A stretch of DNA of 39,432 nt from Methylococcus sp. UBA6136 (GCA_002423305.1 DIVI01000209.1:1-39432), one strand, 5' to 3'; shown: positions 25,630 through 34,545, numbered from the stretch's first letter. Notes: a model not told the origin generated them from the sequence alone. Numbers and translations are program-made.

Positions 25630-26583
25630 TTACACGCTCCGCAGAATCATCCGAAATATAGCGCCCTCGCAGGGTTCGCTTTCGCACATCACTTCACCGC
25701 CGTGCATTTCGGCGATGCGTTTGACGATGAACAGGCCGAGGCCCATCCCGGCCTTATGGGTCTCTTCCCGTTGCACCTGAACATAGCGCTCAAAAATACG
25801 CTCCTGAAGCCCTTTCGGAATGCGGGGTCCTTCATCGGTCACGCAGGGGCTGATGCTGATGCATTGCGGGTCCCGCCCATGGCCGCTGACCCAGATGGCG
25901 CCACAGTCGGGTGCTTGGCGTATGGCGTTCTCAGTCAGATTGCTGATGAGGATGCCGATCAGTTTGGGATCACAGCGGAATTCGGTGGGCAAGGCCTTGA
26001 GATCACAGCGGATGAGGTGACGGCCGGATATCTGCTGGAAATGGTTGGCGATACCCTGGATCAATTTTCGAAGCTGGACGGACGTGGGTTCCAGGCTGGT
26101 GGAAGAGGCTTGTCGGATACGGTCCGGACAAGTGTCCATGACGCCGGTGAATTCGGTGTTGATGGCCGCCAGTTGATGGCGCAGGGCGGGGTCGATGTGA
26201 GCTTCGGCGGTTCGGTCGGGGCGGATCAGCCTGTTCAGCGCCTGCAGTGGCCGGTTGAGCTCATGCGTCAGCATGCCGACAAAGAACGGCGTGTTCGATA
26301 TCTCGCCTTTCAGCTGGCCGACCTCGGCTTCCAGTCGTTACCGCACTTGCCGCAATCGAGCGTCGCGACCCAGTACCAGCAACCACAATGGAATCATGTG
26401 CAGTAATGTGGTGCCCATGACGATCCGGTTGCGTGTCCAGTTGTGAATGTCCCGGCCCTCGATAAAACGGGTGAGGGTGAAGAAAACGACATACAGCCCC
26501 AACGGCAGGAAACACAAGGTGAGCGCCATGGCCTGAACATCCCGCTTACGAGCCGTCAGTTGGGCAATTTCGTTGGCGGTCAT
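25630..26583 (-). pseudogene. Membrane histidine kinase split by an in-frame TAA
   Basis: Read as one frame from ATG 26583, this is a 317-residue sensor kinase with a stop at codon 82 (TAA, 26340-26338). The first 81 residues hold two membrane helices (about 20-38 and 54-71). After the stop the same frame runs on without a gap through a short coiled coil (RLEAEVGQLKGEI), the H box MLTHELNRPLQAL (His107), the N box NLTENAIRQAP, DEGPRI at the G1 position, IFERYVQ and the G2 box GMGLGLFIVKRI, to a normal end. The context RQVR-stop-RLEAE suggests CAA changed to TAA. If the second half were made from ATG 26274 it would lack membrane anchor and the start of the dimerisation helix. No response regulator lies nearby. 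A sequencing error is the main alternative. Confidence 0.8.
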
Positions 26584-26643
26584 GGTTTGAAAACTGGATG
26601 GGACGGCGACAAGGTTTACCCGAGTCCGGTCTTCTTGAAGAGG

Positions 26644-26680
26644 AAAAAAAACCCCGAAGCGAGTGATTTCAGCTTCGGGG
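26644..26680 (-). terminator. Strong intrinsic terminator
   Basis: CCCCGAAGC (26652-26660) and GCTTCGGGG (26672-26680) form a perfect 9-bp stem with an 11-base loop. Read on the minus strand the stem is followed at once by eight T residues (26651-26644). On the plus strand no T-run follows, so it acts on leftward transcription. It lies upstream of the kinase gene start and would isolate it from transcripts arising further right. Confidence 0.85.
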
Positions 26681-26689
26681 CGTTGAGTG

Positions 26690-26709
26690 CCCGGTTGGGG
26701 GGAACCGGG
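26690..26709. repeat. Perfect 7-bp hairpin next to the terminator
   Basis: CCCGGTT (26690-26696) pairs with AACCGGG (26703-26709) around a GGGGGG loop. It directly abuts the stop of the possible 60-codon frame and precedes the intrinsic terminator on the minus strand, making a double-hairpin 3' end. Confidence 0.55.
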
Positions 26710-26892
26710 TTATGAAAACCAATCAAAAAACAGGCTGGGAATGGTCGATTCACGCAGTCGGGCACTAGGACCGCGGGATTGGGCGCGAAGTTCCTGGCGT
26801 GTTTCCCGGATGATGACCCGGGTCAGCGGGGGGAACTTCAGTGCTGCGATGGCCACGAAGTAGCCGCCCCTTGGGCGGGTAAAATAGAACAA
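26710..26892 (-). CDS. Possible 60-residue hypothetical protein
   Basis: I do not recognise this frame. It starts at TTG 26892, ends with TAA directly before a hairpin and an intrinsic terminator, and would give a basic, Arg-rich product with a short hydrophobic start (YFVAIAALKFPPL) and an aromatic end (PSLFFDWFS). Support comes only from its position in front of a leftward terminator. No good Shine-Dalgarno was seen. The terminator may instead end a small non-coding RNA. Confidence 0.3.
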   Translation of the reverse strand: MFYFTRPRGGYFVAIAALKFPPLTRVIIRETRQELRAQSRGPSARLRESTIPSLFFDWFS

Positions 26893-26915
26893 CAGTCACC
26901 ACCGGTTACCCCATC

Positions 26916-27317
26916 ATGAACATCAAAAAGCTTGTCACCTACCATTTCTACTTTGCCGTCTGGTTTTCGATACTTTGCGGGATCGCCGCCTTTAACGATC
27001 CTGACCTCGTGATCGTGGACGAGGAGGGGATGTTCGGCCCGCTCCGCAACAATCTGCTGTTTGCGGTCGGTTATATCCTGATTGGGCAGATCGGCCTATG
27101 GGCGCTGCGTTACCAGAAGGGCGGTTATCTTGAGGCGTTGGTGATGGCTTACACCTTCATGGCGACGGGGTTCGGCGCGCGCATTTACGCCGAGGTGAAT
27201 GGACTGCCGGTCTCGAATACCTTTGTTATGGCGCTGTTTTATTTCGCCTTTGCCCACGCCCTGTACTACTTTGTGGCGCGTCCCAAGGATCCGGACGCTA
27301 CGTCCCCGCAGTCGTAA
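26916..27317 (+). CDS. Hypothetical four-helix membrane protein
   Basis: A 133-residue protein that I do not recognise. Four hydrophobic helices are clear: about residues 8-26, 45-64, 72-92 and 100-121, with short loops; loop 1 is acidic (NDPDLVIVDEEG). The tail PKDPDATSPQS is polar and its codons form the left arm of a perfect 17-bp inverted repeat. The layout is like small DUF-type inner-membrane proteins; no catalytic motif is visible. It faces the phosphoketolase gene, 53 bases away. Confidence 0.7.
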   Translation: MNIKKLVTYHFYFAVWFSILCGIAAFNDPDLVIVDEEGMFGPLRNNLLFAVGYILIGQIGLWALRYQKGGYLEALVMAYTFMATGFGARIYAEVNGLPVSNTFVMALFYFAFAHALYYFVARPKDPDATSPQS

Positions 27318-27360
27318 GTCGCGGGCCACCGCGCATCGATTGAGGGGACGTAGCGTCCGG
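27291..27360. repeat. Perfect 17-bp inverted repeat between convergent genes
   Basis: CCGGACGCTACGTCCCC (27291-27307) recurs as its exact reverse complement at 27344-27360, with 36 bases between. Each arm itself contains GGACG-3 bases-CGTCC, so small hairpins can form within each arm, and the spacer holds GCGG-GCCA-CCGC (27321-27332). The left arm lies inside the last codons of the membrane protein gene; the right arm ends 11 bases before the phosphoketolase stop. It could fold at the 3' end of both converging messages. There is no U-run on either strand. Confidence 0.85.
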
Positions 27361-27370
27361 CCGTTGCCAG

Positions 27371-29788
27371 TCAGCGGCCAGGCCAACGCCAAGCGTTGAT
27401 TTCCGGGCTATCGGTGCCGTGTTCATAGGCATATTGCCGGCAAGCGATCTGCTGGTTGCGGTAATGCTCCTTGGCATGGGCACCCGCCGTCTGCAGGCTG
27501 GGCACACGATCGATGACATCCATGGCCAGGCTGAAGCGGTCGATCTGGTTCTGGATCGCCAATTCCAGCGGCGTATTGATGTTGCCTTTTTCCTTGTAGC
27601 CTCGCACGTGCAGGTTTGCGTGGTTCTTGCGTCGATAGGCGAGCCGGTGGATCAGCCAGGGATAGCCGTGGAAATTGAAGATGATCGGCTTGCTGGTGGT
27701 GAACAGGCTGTCGAAATCCCGATCGCTCAGGCCATGGGGATGTTCCGATTCCGGTTGCAGCTTGAACAGGTTCACCACATTGATGAAGCGAATCTTCAGG
27801 TCCGGGAAATCCTCGCGCAGCATGGCCGTTGCGGCCAAGGCTTCCTTGGTGGGGATATCTCCGGCGGCCGCCATCACCACATCCGGCTCCGTCCCCTGAT
27901 CGTTGCTGGCCCAGTCCCAGATGCCGAGACCCTTGGTGCAGTGGGCGATGGCGGCGTCCATGTCCAGATATTGCAGGTGCTGCTGCTTGTCCGAGACGAT
28001 GACGTTGACGTAATTCTCGCTGCGCAGGCAGTGATCCGCAACCGACAGCAGGCAGTTGACGTCAGGGGGCAGATAGATGCGGGTGACCGCCGCGCTCTTG
28101 TTGACGACCACATCCAGGAAGCCTGGGTCCTGGTGGGTAAAGCCGTTGTGATCCTGCCGCCAGACCGTCGAGGTGATCAGCAGGTTCAGCGAAGCGACGC
28201 GCGAGCGCCAGGACAGATGGTTGCAGATCGACAGCCACTTGGCGTGCTGATTGAACATCGAGTCGATGACGTGCACAAACGCTTCATAGGTCGAGAAGAA
28301 GCCGTGGCGTCCGGTCAGCAGATAGCCTTCCAGCATCCCCTCCAGCGTGTGCTCGCTGAGCATTTCGATCACCCGGCCATCGATGGCGAGTTCGCCGCCA
28401 TCGCTGTCCTCGGGCAGATACGATTCCATCCAGAGCTTTTTCGACACCTCGTAAATCGCATCCAGCTTGTTCGAGGTGTTTTCGTCCGGCCCGAACACCC
28501 GGAAGTTCTTCAGGTTGTCCTGCATCACATCCCGCAGGAATAGGCCCAGCGGTTTGGTATTTCCGGCCTCGATCTGGCCGGGCGGGTCGACCGCGATGCC
28601 ATAGTCGCGGAAGTCGGGCAACCGCAGCGCCTTCTTCAGGCGGCCGCCATTGGTGTGCGGGTTTGATCCCATGCGCCGGTCGCCTTTCGGGGCCATGTCC
28701 CGAATGGCCGCAATCGGAGCGCCCTGCGCATCGAAGAGTTCATCCGGCCGATAGCTCCGCATCCAGGTTTCCAGCAGCTGGAGGTGCGCCGGATTTTTCC
28801 TCACATCCGCCATCGGCACCTGATGGGCGCGCCAGGAGCCTTCCAGCTGGTGGCCGTCGACTTCGGCCGGCGCCGTCCAGCCCTTGGGGCTACGCAAGAC
28901 GATCATTGGCCAATGCGGTCGGCCGATTGGGCCGCCGGTCCGGGCGGCTTGGCGGATTTTCCGGATTTCCGCGATGCAGTTATCCAGCGTCGCGGCCATG
29001 GCCTGATGCATGGCTTCGGGTTCCGAGCCCTCGACAAAACAGGGTGCCCAACCGTAGCCCTCGAGAAGCTGCTTCAGTTCGTCATGGCCGATGCGTGCCA
29101 GCAGCGTCGGATTGTTGATCTTGTAGCCATTCAGATTGAGGATCGGCAGCACCGCACCGTCGCGTTCGGGATTGAGGAACTTGTTGATGTGCCAGGACGT
29201 GGCCAGCGGGCCGGTTTCCGCCTCGCCATCGCCGACCACAGCCGCCACGATCAGTTCCGGATTGTCGAACGCCGCACCGCAGGCATGCGACAGCACATAA
29301 CCCAGTTCGCCGCCTTCATGGATGGATCCGGGTGTCTCCGGGGTGCAATGGCTGCCGATGCCGCCGGGAAAGGAGAATTGCCGGAAAAATGCCAGCAAAC
29401 CTTCCTCGTCCAGGCTCTTGTCCGGATAAATTTCCGAATAGCTGCCTTCCAGATAGACCGGACCCAGGACGCCGGGCGCCCCGTGACCCGGTCCGGCGAG
29501 AAAGATCATGTCGAGATCATGCTGGCGGATTACCCGGTTAAGGTGAGTGTAGGCAAACGACAGCGCAGGACTCGCCCCCCAATGGCCCAGCAGTCGGTTC
29601 TTGATCTGGTCGGGCTGCAGCGGTTCTCGCAGCAGCGGGTTATCCCGCAGGTAGATCATGCCCAACGCCAGATAATTGCAGGCCCGCCAGAAGGCGTCGA
29701 TGGCCCGGTATTCCTCGGTCGAGAGCGGGGCGCCCGTGATGGTGGAATGGCTATAACCCAAAGGGCTGATGCCTTGAAGTTTTGACAT
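27371..29788 (-). CDS. xfp: Phosphoketolase (D-xylulose-5-/fructose-6-phosphate type)
   Basis: An 805-residue thiamine-diphosphate enzyme of full family length. It cleaves xylulose 5-phosphate (and often fructose 6-phosphate) with phosphate to acetyl phosphate plus a sugar phosphate. Visible family parts are LAGPGHGAPGVLGPVYLEGSY... opening region, HEGGELGYVLSHA, the diphosphate-binding GDGEAETGPLATSWH, LNLNGYKINNPT, and HQDPGFLDVVVNK in the second half. AGAAAGG (29802-29796 on the minus strand) is a good Shine-Dalgarno seven bases before the ATG. No acetate kinase or phosphotransacetylase gene is adjacent. Substrate preference cannot be read from sequence. Confidence 0.96.
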   Translation of the reverse strand: MSKLQGISPLGYSHSTITGAPLSTEEYRAIDAFWRACNYLALGMIYLRDNPLLREPLQPDQIKNRLLGHWGASPALSFAYTHLNRVIRQHDLDMIFLAGPGHGAPGVLGPVYLEGSYSEIYPDKSLDEEGLLAFFRQFSFPGGIGSHCTPETPGSIHEGGELGYVLSHACGAAFDNPELIVAAVVGDGEAETGPLATSWHINKFLNPERDGAVLPILNLNGYKINNPTLLARIGHDELKQLLEGYGWAPCFVEGSEPEAMHQAMAATLDNCIAEIRKIRQAARTGGPIGRPHWPMIVLRSPKGWTAPAEVDGHQLEGSWRAHQVPMADVRKNPAHLQLLETWMRSYRPDELFDAQGAPIAAIRDMAPKGDRRMGSNPHTNGGRLKKALRLPDFRDYGIAVDPPGQIEAGNTKPLGLFLRDVMQDNLKNFRVFGPDENTSNKLDAIYEVSKKLWMESYLPEDSDGGELAIDGRVIEMLSEHTLEGMLEGYLLTGRHGFFSTYEAFVHVIDSMFNQHAKWLSICNHLSWRSRVASLNLLITSTVWRQDHNGFTHQDPGFLDVVVNKSAAVTRIYLPPDVNCLLSVADHCLRSENYVNVIVSDKQQHLQYLDMDAAIAHCTKGLGIWDWASNDQGTEPDVVMAAAGDIPTKEALAATAMLREDFPDLKIRFINVVNLFKLQPESEHPHGLSDRDFDSLFTTSKPIIFNFHGYPWLIHRLAYRRKNHANLHVRGYKEKGNINTPLELAIQNQIDRFSLAMDVIDRVPSLQTAGAHAKEHYRNQQIACRQYAYEHGTDSPEINAWRWPGR

Positions 29789-29923
29789 GGTTTACCTTTC
29801 TGATTGGAGATTTAATGAGTGATTTGGCAATGATCCGGTTCGGCCTCGAAGAAACTGACGGTCATGAATCATGGTCAGCAGATCCCGCACCGACCCTGCA
29901 AATAGCCTGTCGTGTCCTGCCGG

Positions 29924-31393
29924 TCAGGGGAAAATGCTGGCATCGCGGGGTTGCGGCGTGGCGGCCTTGCGTTGGGCGCCGATGATCCAGCCGCCGCCCA
30001 TGGCCCGATAGGCCTGAATGGCGGCCACAAAGGCATCGTTGCTGGCCTTGATTAAGTCGATTTCGGCATCGTAGAGCTGGCGCAGGGAATCCAGCACGAC
30101 CAGATAGGGTGTGTAGCCCTCATCGAACTGCAGCTTCGAGAGGCGGACATAATTTCTTACCGACTCCACTCGTCGCGCCTGAAAGGTGCGCCGCTCCCGG
30201 GCTTTCTGGCCTGCAATCAGGGCGTCCTCGAAGTCCTGGAAAGCGGTGATGATGGCGCGCTGGTAGTTGGCAAGCGCGGCCCGCTGGACCGCCTCCGCCG
30301 ACTGCACCTGGCCGGCGATCTTGCCGGCGGTGATGATGGGGCCGACGAGCTGCAGGCCCACTGACCAGAAATTGGCGCCGGGCATGAACATCTGATCCAG
30401 GTTCTGCGCGGCCTGTCCGCCCATGCTGGTCAGCACCACTTTCGGGAAGTATTCGCCCTGGGCTACGCCGATGCGGGCGGTCGCGGCGGCGAGAGTCTGC
30501 TCCGCCAGCTGGATGTCGGGGCGGCGCCGCAATAGATCGGAGGGCAGGCCCGCCGGCGTCGCCGGAATCGACAATTCGTTCAGCGTCCGGCCGCGCGGGA
30601 TCGGCCCCGGATTCTTGCCCAGCAGCAGTCTCAAGGCATGTTCGGTTTCGGCAACCTGCTGCTCGAAGGCTGGCAGCAGCGCCTTGCGCCGTTCCAGTTC
30701 GGTCTGGGCCTGGGTCAGTTCGATTTCGGAACTATAGCCCATGTCGAGACGGGTCTGGGCGATGCGTGTTTCTTCCTCCAGGGTACCGATGATGCCGCGC
30801 GTGGCCTCCAGCGTGATATCGAGGGCGCGGAGATTGACATAGGTCTGGGCAACCAGTGAAGCGACGGTCAGTACCACGGCATCGCGCGCGGCCACCTGGC
30901 TGAAGAGGTCGGCGCTGGCGGCCTCCTTGGCCCGGCGCAACTGGCCCCAGACATCCAGCTCCCAGGTCAGTTGCCCGGCCAGCACGGCATGATCGCGATC
31001 CTGAAATGGCAGGTCGTTCACGGTGCCCGATTCGGCGCCGCTGATCAGTCGTCGCTCGTACAGCGCCGTGCCGAAAATCTGCGGAAACAGGTCCGCCCGG
31101 GTCGAACCATAGCGGCCCATGAACTGCTCGACATTGGCGACAGCGATCTTCAGGTCGAGGTTGTTCATGACCGCGTCATCGATCAGCCGGTTCAGCGCCG
31201 GGTCGCCCAGCAGTCGCCACCATTCGAGGTTTGTGGTTTCGCGCACCGCGCTGGAGGCAAAGCGCCAGTTTTTTGGTGTTGCTACCTGTGGCTGTTCGAA
31301 GTCCGGGCCGACCTTCCAGCAGCCGGAAACCGTCAGCGCGATCATCACCATGCCTAGGCGGAGCTTGAGTTTGCCGTTGAGGGGAAGAGCCAT
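29924..31393 (-). CDS. TolC/OprM-type outer-membrane efflux lipoprotein
   Basis: A 489-residue outer-membrane factor of the NodT/OprM kind. The lipobox TVSGC (around residue 25) is followed by WKVGPDFEQPQV, the common start of this family. Two repeated helical halves are visible, with YVNLRALDITLEATRGIIGTLEEE and LPSDLLRRRPDIQLAEQTLAAATARIG, the latter a family hallmark. It forms the exit duct for the RND pump encoded directly upstream (10-base gap) and is the last gene of the operon. Confidence 0.93.
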   Translation of the reverse strand: MALPLNGKLKLRLGMVMIALTVSGCWKVGPDFEQPQVATPKNWRFASSAVRETTNLEWWRLLGDPALNRLIDDAVMNNLDLKIAVANVEQFMGRYGSTRADLFPQIFGTALYERRLISGAESGTVNDLPFQDRDHAVLAGQLTWELDVWGQLRRAKEAASADLFSQVAARDAVVLTVASLVAQTYVNLRALDITLEATRGIIGTLEEETRIAQTRLDMGYSSEIELTQAQTELERRKALLPAFEQQVAETEHALRLLLGKNPGPIPRGRTLNELSIPATPAGLPSDLLRRRPDIQLAEQTLAAATARIGVAQGEYFPKVVLTSMGGQAAQNLDQMFMPGANFWSVGLQLVGPIITAGKIAGQVQSAEAVQRAALANYQRAIITAFQDFEDALIAGQKARERRTFQARRVESVRNYVRLSKLQFDEGYTPYLVVLDSLRQLYDAEIDLIKASNDAFVAAIQAYRAMGGGWIIGAQRKAATPQPRDASIFP

Positions 31394-31403
31394 CGGGCTG
31401 TCT

Positions 31404-34400
31404 TTATGCCGTTCCGGAGCCGGTCGCGGGTGGCTGGCGTTTGGCGAGCCGCTCGACCACGTAGAAGGTCACCGGGATCAGGAATATCGCAATCAGCGTA
31501 GCGGCCGTCATGCCGCCGATCACCGTGTAACCCATGATGCGTCGGGACAGTCCGCCCGCGCCGCTGGCGGTGGCCAGCGGGATACAGCCCAGCAGGAAGG
31601 ACAGCGCCGTCATCAGGATCGGCCGCAATCGCAGCCGGGCCGCCTCCAGGGCTGCATCCCGGGCGCTCAGGCCCTGTTCGGTGGCCGACTTGGCGAATTC
31701 GACGATCAGAATGGCGTTCTTGGCAGCAAGACCGATGAGCATGACCAGACCGATCTGGGCGTAGAGGTTGTTTTCATAGTGGCCCAGCCATAACCCGACG
31801 AACGCGCCAAAGATGGCGATCGGGGTACCGAGCAGGACGCTGAACGGCAGGCTCCAGCTTTCATACTGACCGGCCAGAATCAGGAATACGCAGGCAATGG
31901 CAAAGGCGAATATCACGCCTACGGAAATTCCCTTTTGCGCCTGCTGCTCCTGGTAGCTCATGCCCAGGTAGTCGTAACCCATTTCGGGCGGCATGGTTTC
32001 GGCGAACACCGCCTCCAATGCCTTCATGGCTTGTGCCGAGCTGAATCCCGGTCTGGCGCTGGCATTGATCTGGGCGGAGCGATACAGGTTGTAGCGCAGG
32101 GTGAACTCCGGTCCCAGTTGCGTATTCACCCGAGTGAGGGCGTCCAGCGGCACCATCTGTCCTTCCTTGTTGCGGACATAAAACTGGTTGAGTTGCTTGG
32201 CGTCGTTGCGGTATTCCCCTTCGGCCTGGATATACAGCTGCCACTGCCGCCCGAAGCGGTTGAAGTAATTGATGAAGCCGGAACCCATGAAGCTCTGCAG
32301 CGTGCTGTAGACATCCGCCAGATTGATGCCCTGTTTCAGCACCTTGTCGCGATCGACATCCACATACACCTGCGGCACCGTTGGCAAAAAGGTGGTGCTG
32401 ACCGTCGCCAGTTCGGGTCGCGCCCGCGCGGCCTGGATGAACTTCTGGGTGTTTTCCGAGAGGAAGGCGATGTCGCGTCCGGCGCGATCCTCCAGCACCA
32501 TCGTCACACCGCCCGAGGTGCCGATGCCCGGAATCGCGGGTGGCGGAAAGGCGAAACCCATGGCGTCGGGGATGCCGGCGAATTCGCGATTCAGGTGCGC
32601 CGTGATGGCAGCGGCCTTCAATTCCGGCGTCTGCCGCTCGGACCAGGGCTGAAGTGCGATGAAGAAGAAGGCGCTGTAGGTGTTGGTGACCTGGCTGAGC
32701 ATGCTGTAGCCGATGACGGAGGCATAGCTGGCTACACCCGGCGTCCGGCCCAGAATTTCCTCGACCTTGCGGGCGGCCTGCTCGGTGCGCTGCAGCGAGG
32801 CCGCATTTGGTAGCTGAATACCCGCGAACAGGTAGCCCTGGTCCTCCTCCGGGAGAAATCCACCGGGTATCAGCTTGCTCAGCCCCCCGGCCGCCAGGGT
32901 CAGCCCGACCAGGAACAGCAGACTGATCAGGCTGCGACGAATCAACAGCGAGCAGACGCTGACGTAACCGCCGGTGGCTTTGCCGAATATCCAGTTGAAG
33001 CCGTCGTAGAATTTTTGCAGGGGGCCGTGACCACGCACCTTCGGCCGCAGCAGCAGGGCCGACAGTGCCGGGCTCAGCGTCAACGCATTGAAAGTGGAGA
33101 TGGCGACGGCGACGCACACGGTCACCGCGAACTGTTGATACAGGCGGCCGGTGATGCCGGGAATGAACACGGTGGGCAGGAAGACCGCGATCAGTGCCAG
33201 CGAGGTGGCGAAGATAGGGCCCGTGACCTCCCTCATGGTCTTGAGGGTCGCTTCCTTTGGGCTGAGGCCCTCGTCAATGTGATGCTCGACGGCCTCTACC
33301 ACCACGATGGGATCGTCTACCACCAGGCCGATAGCGAGAACCAGCCCGAACAGAGACAGGGTGTTGATGGAAAAATCCAGCAGCGGAAAGAAGGCGAAGG
33401 TGCCGAGCAGCGAGACCGGGACTGCCAGCAGGGGAATCAGCGTTGCGCGCCAGCCCTGCAGGAACAGAAAGACCACCAGGATGACCAGCGCCAGCGCCTC
33501 GAACAGGGTCTGCACGATTTCATCGATGCCCTCGCTGACCGCCAAGGTGGTATCCAGCGCAACCAGGTAATCCAGGCCCGGCGGAAAGCGCTGCTTCAAG
33601 GTCTCCATCATCTGGCGGGCACCTTCGGCGGCTTCCAGTGAGTTGCTGCCGGGTAACTGATAGAGGGCGATCAGGGCGGCGGGTTTGCCATTCAGTCGAC
33701 CGATCATGTTGTAGGTCTGAGCCCCCAGTTCCACACGGCCCACGTCCTTGACGCGCACCATCGAGCCATCCGGGTTCGCACGCAGGATGATCTCGCCGAA
33801 TTCCTGTTCGGTCTCCAACCGACCCTGGGCCCGCACCGAGTAGGTGAACTCCTGGCCCGGCGGCACCGGCTCGCTGCCGATCTGGCCGGCGGGATTGACC
33901 CGGTTCTGGCTTTGAATCGCCTCGGCGATCTGCGGGATGGTGATGTTGAGCTTGGCCAGCTGATCCGGCTTCACCCAGATGCGCATGGCATATTTGCCGG
34001 CGCCAAACACCGTGACGCTGGCGACGCCGGCAACCCGAGTCATCTGGTCGTTGATGTTGATGTAGGCGTAATTGGCCAGAAAGACGTTGTCGTAGGCGTC
34101 GTTCGGCGAGTAGAGCGCGAACATGATCAGCGGCGAGGCCGTCGATTTCTGCACGTTGATGCCGAAGTTGCGAACGTCCGCAGGCACCTGCGAGTCGGCC
34201 TGCGATTTGCGCATCTGCGCCAGGACCTGGTCAGTGTTGGGGTCGGTTTCCACCGCAAAGTTGACCCGCAGTGTCATCGAGCCGTCATTCGCGTTGACCG
34301 AGTACATGTAGTTCATGTGGTCCACGCCAGACATCTGTTGCTCGATCGGCGTGGCGACCGATTGCTCGACGGTCACGGCGTCCGCGCCGGTGTAGGTCGT

Positions 34401-34538
34401 GCTGACCTGGACTTCCGGCGGAACGATATTGGGAAATTGCGCGGTCGGCAGTCCCAGCATGGAGACCACCCCGATCATCACCATCAATATGGCAATGACG
34501 ATGGCGACGATGGGCCGGTGAATGAAGAAGCTGGACAA
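31404..34538 (-). CDS. RND multidrug efflux pump, HAE1 (AcrB/MexB) family
   Basis: A 1044-residue proton-driven pump with the usual twelve membrane helices and two large periplasmic loops. It opens FFIHRPIVAIVIAILMVMIG, and the proton-relay helices are seen as GLVVDDPIVVVEAVEHH (Asp-Asp pair in TM4) and IGLAAKNAILIVEFAK (Lys in TM10). The start is TTG at 34538, seven bases after the fusion-protein stop; there is no room for another start upstream. Family members expel antibiotics, dyes, solvents or bile salts; the substrates here cannot be told. Confidence 0.95.
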   Translation of the reverse strand: MSSFFIHRPIVAIVIAILMVMIGVVSMLGLPTAQFPNIVPPEVQVSTTYTGADAVTVEQSVATPIEQQMSGVDHMNYMYSVNANDGSMTLRVNFAVETDPNTDQVLAQMRKSQADSQVPADVRNFGINVQKSTASPLIMFALYSPNDAYDNVFLANYAYININDQMTRVAGVASVTVFGAGKYAMRIWVKPDQLAKLNITIPQIAEAIQSQNRVNPAGQIGSEPVPPGQEFTYSVRAQGRLETEQEFGEIILRANPDGSMVRVKDVGRVELGAQTYNMIGRLNGKPAALIALYQLPGSNSLEAAEGARQMMETLKQRFPPGLDYLVALDTTLAVSEGIDEIVQTLFEALALVILVVFLFLQGWRATLIPLLAVPVSLLGTFAFFPLLDFSINTLSLFGLVLAIGLVVDDPIVVVEAVEHHIDEGLSPKEATLKTMREVTGPIFATSLALIAVFLPTVFIPGITGRLYQQFAVTVCVAVAISTFNALTLSPALSALLLRPKVRGHGPLQKFYDGFNWIFGKATGGYVSVCSLLIRRSLISLLFLVGLTLAAGGLSKLIPGGFLPEEDQGYLFAGIQLPNAASLQRTEQAARKVEEILGRTPGVASYASVIGYSMLSQVTNTYSAFFFIALQPWSERQTPELKAAAITAHLNREFAGIPDAMGFAFPPPAIPGIGTSGGVTMVLEDRAGRDIAFLSENTQKFIQAARARPELATVSTTFLPTVPQVYVDVDRDKVLKQGINLADVYSTLQSFMGSGFINYFNRFGRQWQLYIQAEGEYRNDAKQLNQFYVRNKEGQMVPLDALTRVNTQLGPEFTLRYNLYRSAQINASARPGFSSAQAMKALEAVFAETMPPEMGYDYLGMSYQEQQAQKGISVGVIFAFAIACVFLILAGQYESWSLPFSVLLGTPIAIFGAFVGLWLGHYENNLYAQIGLVMLIGLAAKNAILIVEFAKSATEQGLSARDAALEAARLRLRPILMTALSFLLGCIPLATASGAGGLSRRIMGYTVIGGMTAATLIAIFLIPVTFYVVERLAKRQPPATGSGTA

Positions 34539-34545
34539 CGGTCGC

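Larger units (their letters stand above)
26584..26915. other. Intergenic region with terminator and possible small gene
   Basis: These 332 bases hold a strong minus-strand intrinsic terminator (26644-26680), a second hairpin (26690-26709), and a possible 60-codon minus-strand frame (26710-26892) discussed separately. A GC-rich palindrome, CCGCCC-TTGG-GCGG type, lies at about 26864-26879, followed by TAAAAT (26880-26885), a weak -10 candidate for the membrane protein gene at 26916. Confidence 0.5.

Noticed and set aside
27419..28543. Long open frame on the plus strand opposite phosphoketolase
   Set aside because: It is antisense to conserved xfp sequence and low in recognisable features; taken as a G+C artefact.
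31861..33117. Long minus-strand frame inside the RND pump gene
   Set aside because: It is an alternative frame of the same strand within a full-length pump; the pump frame carries all family motifs.
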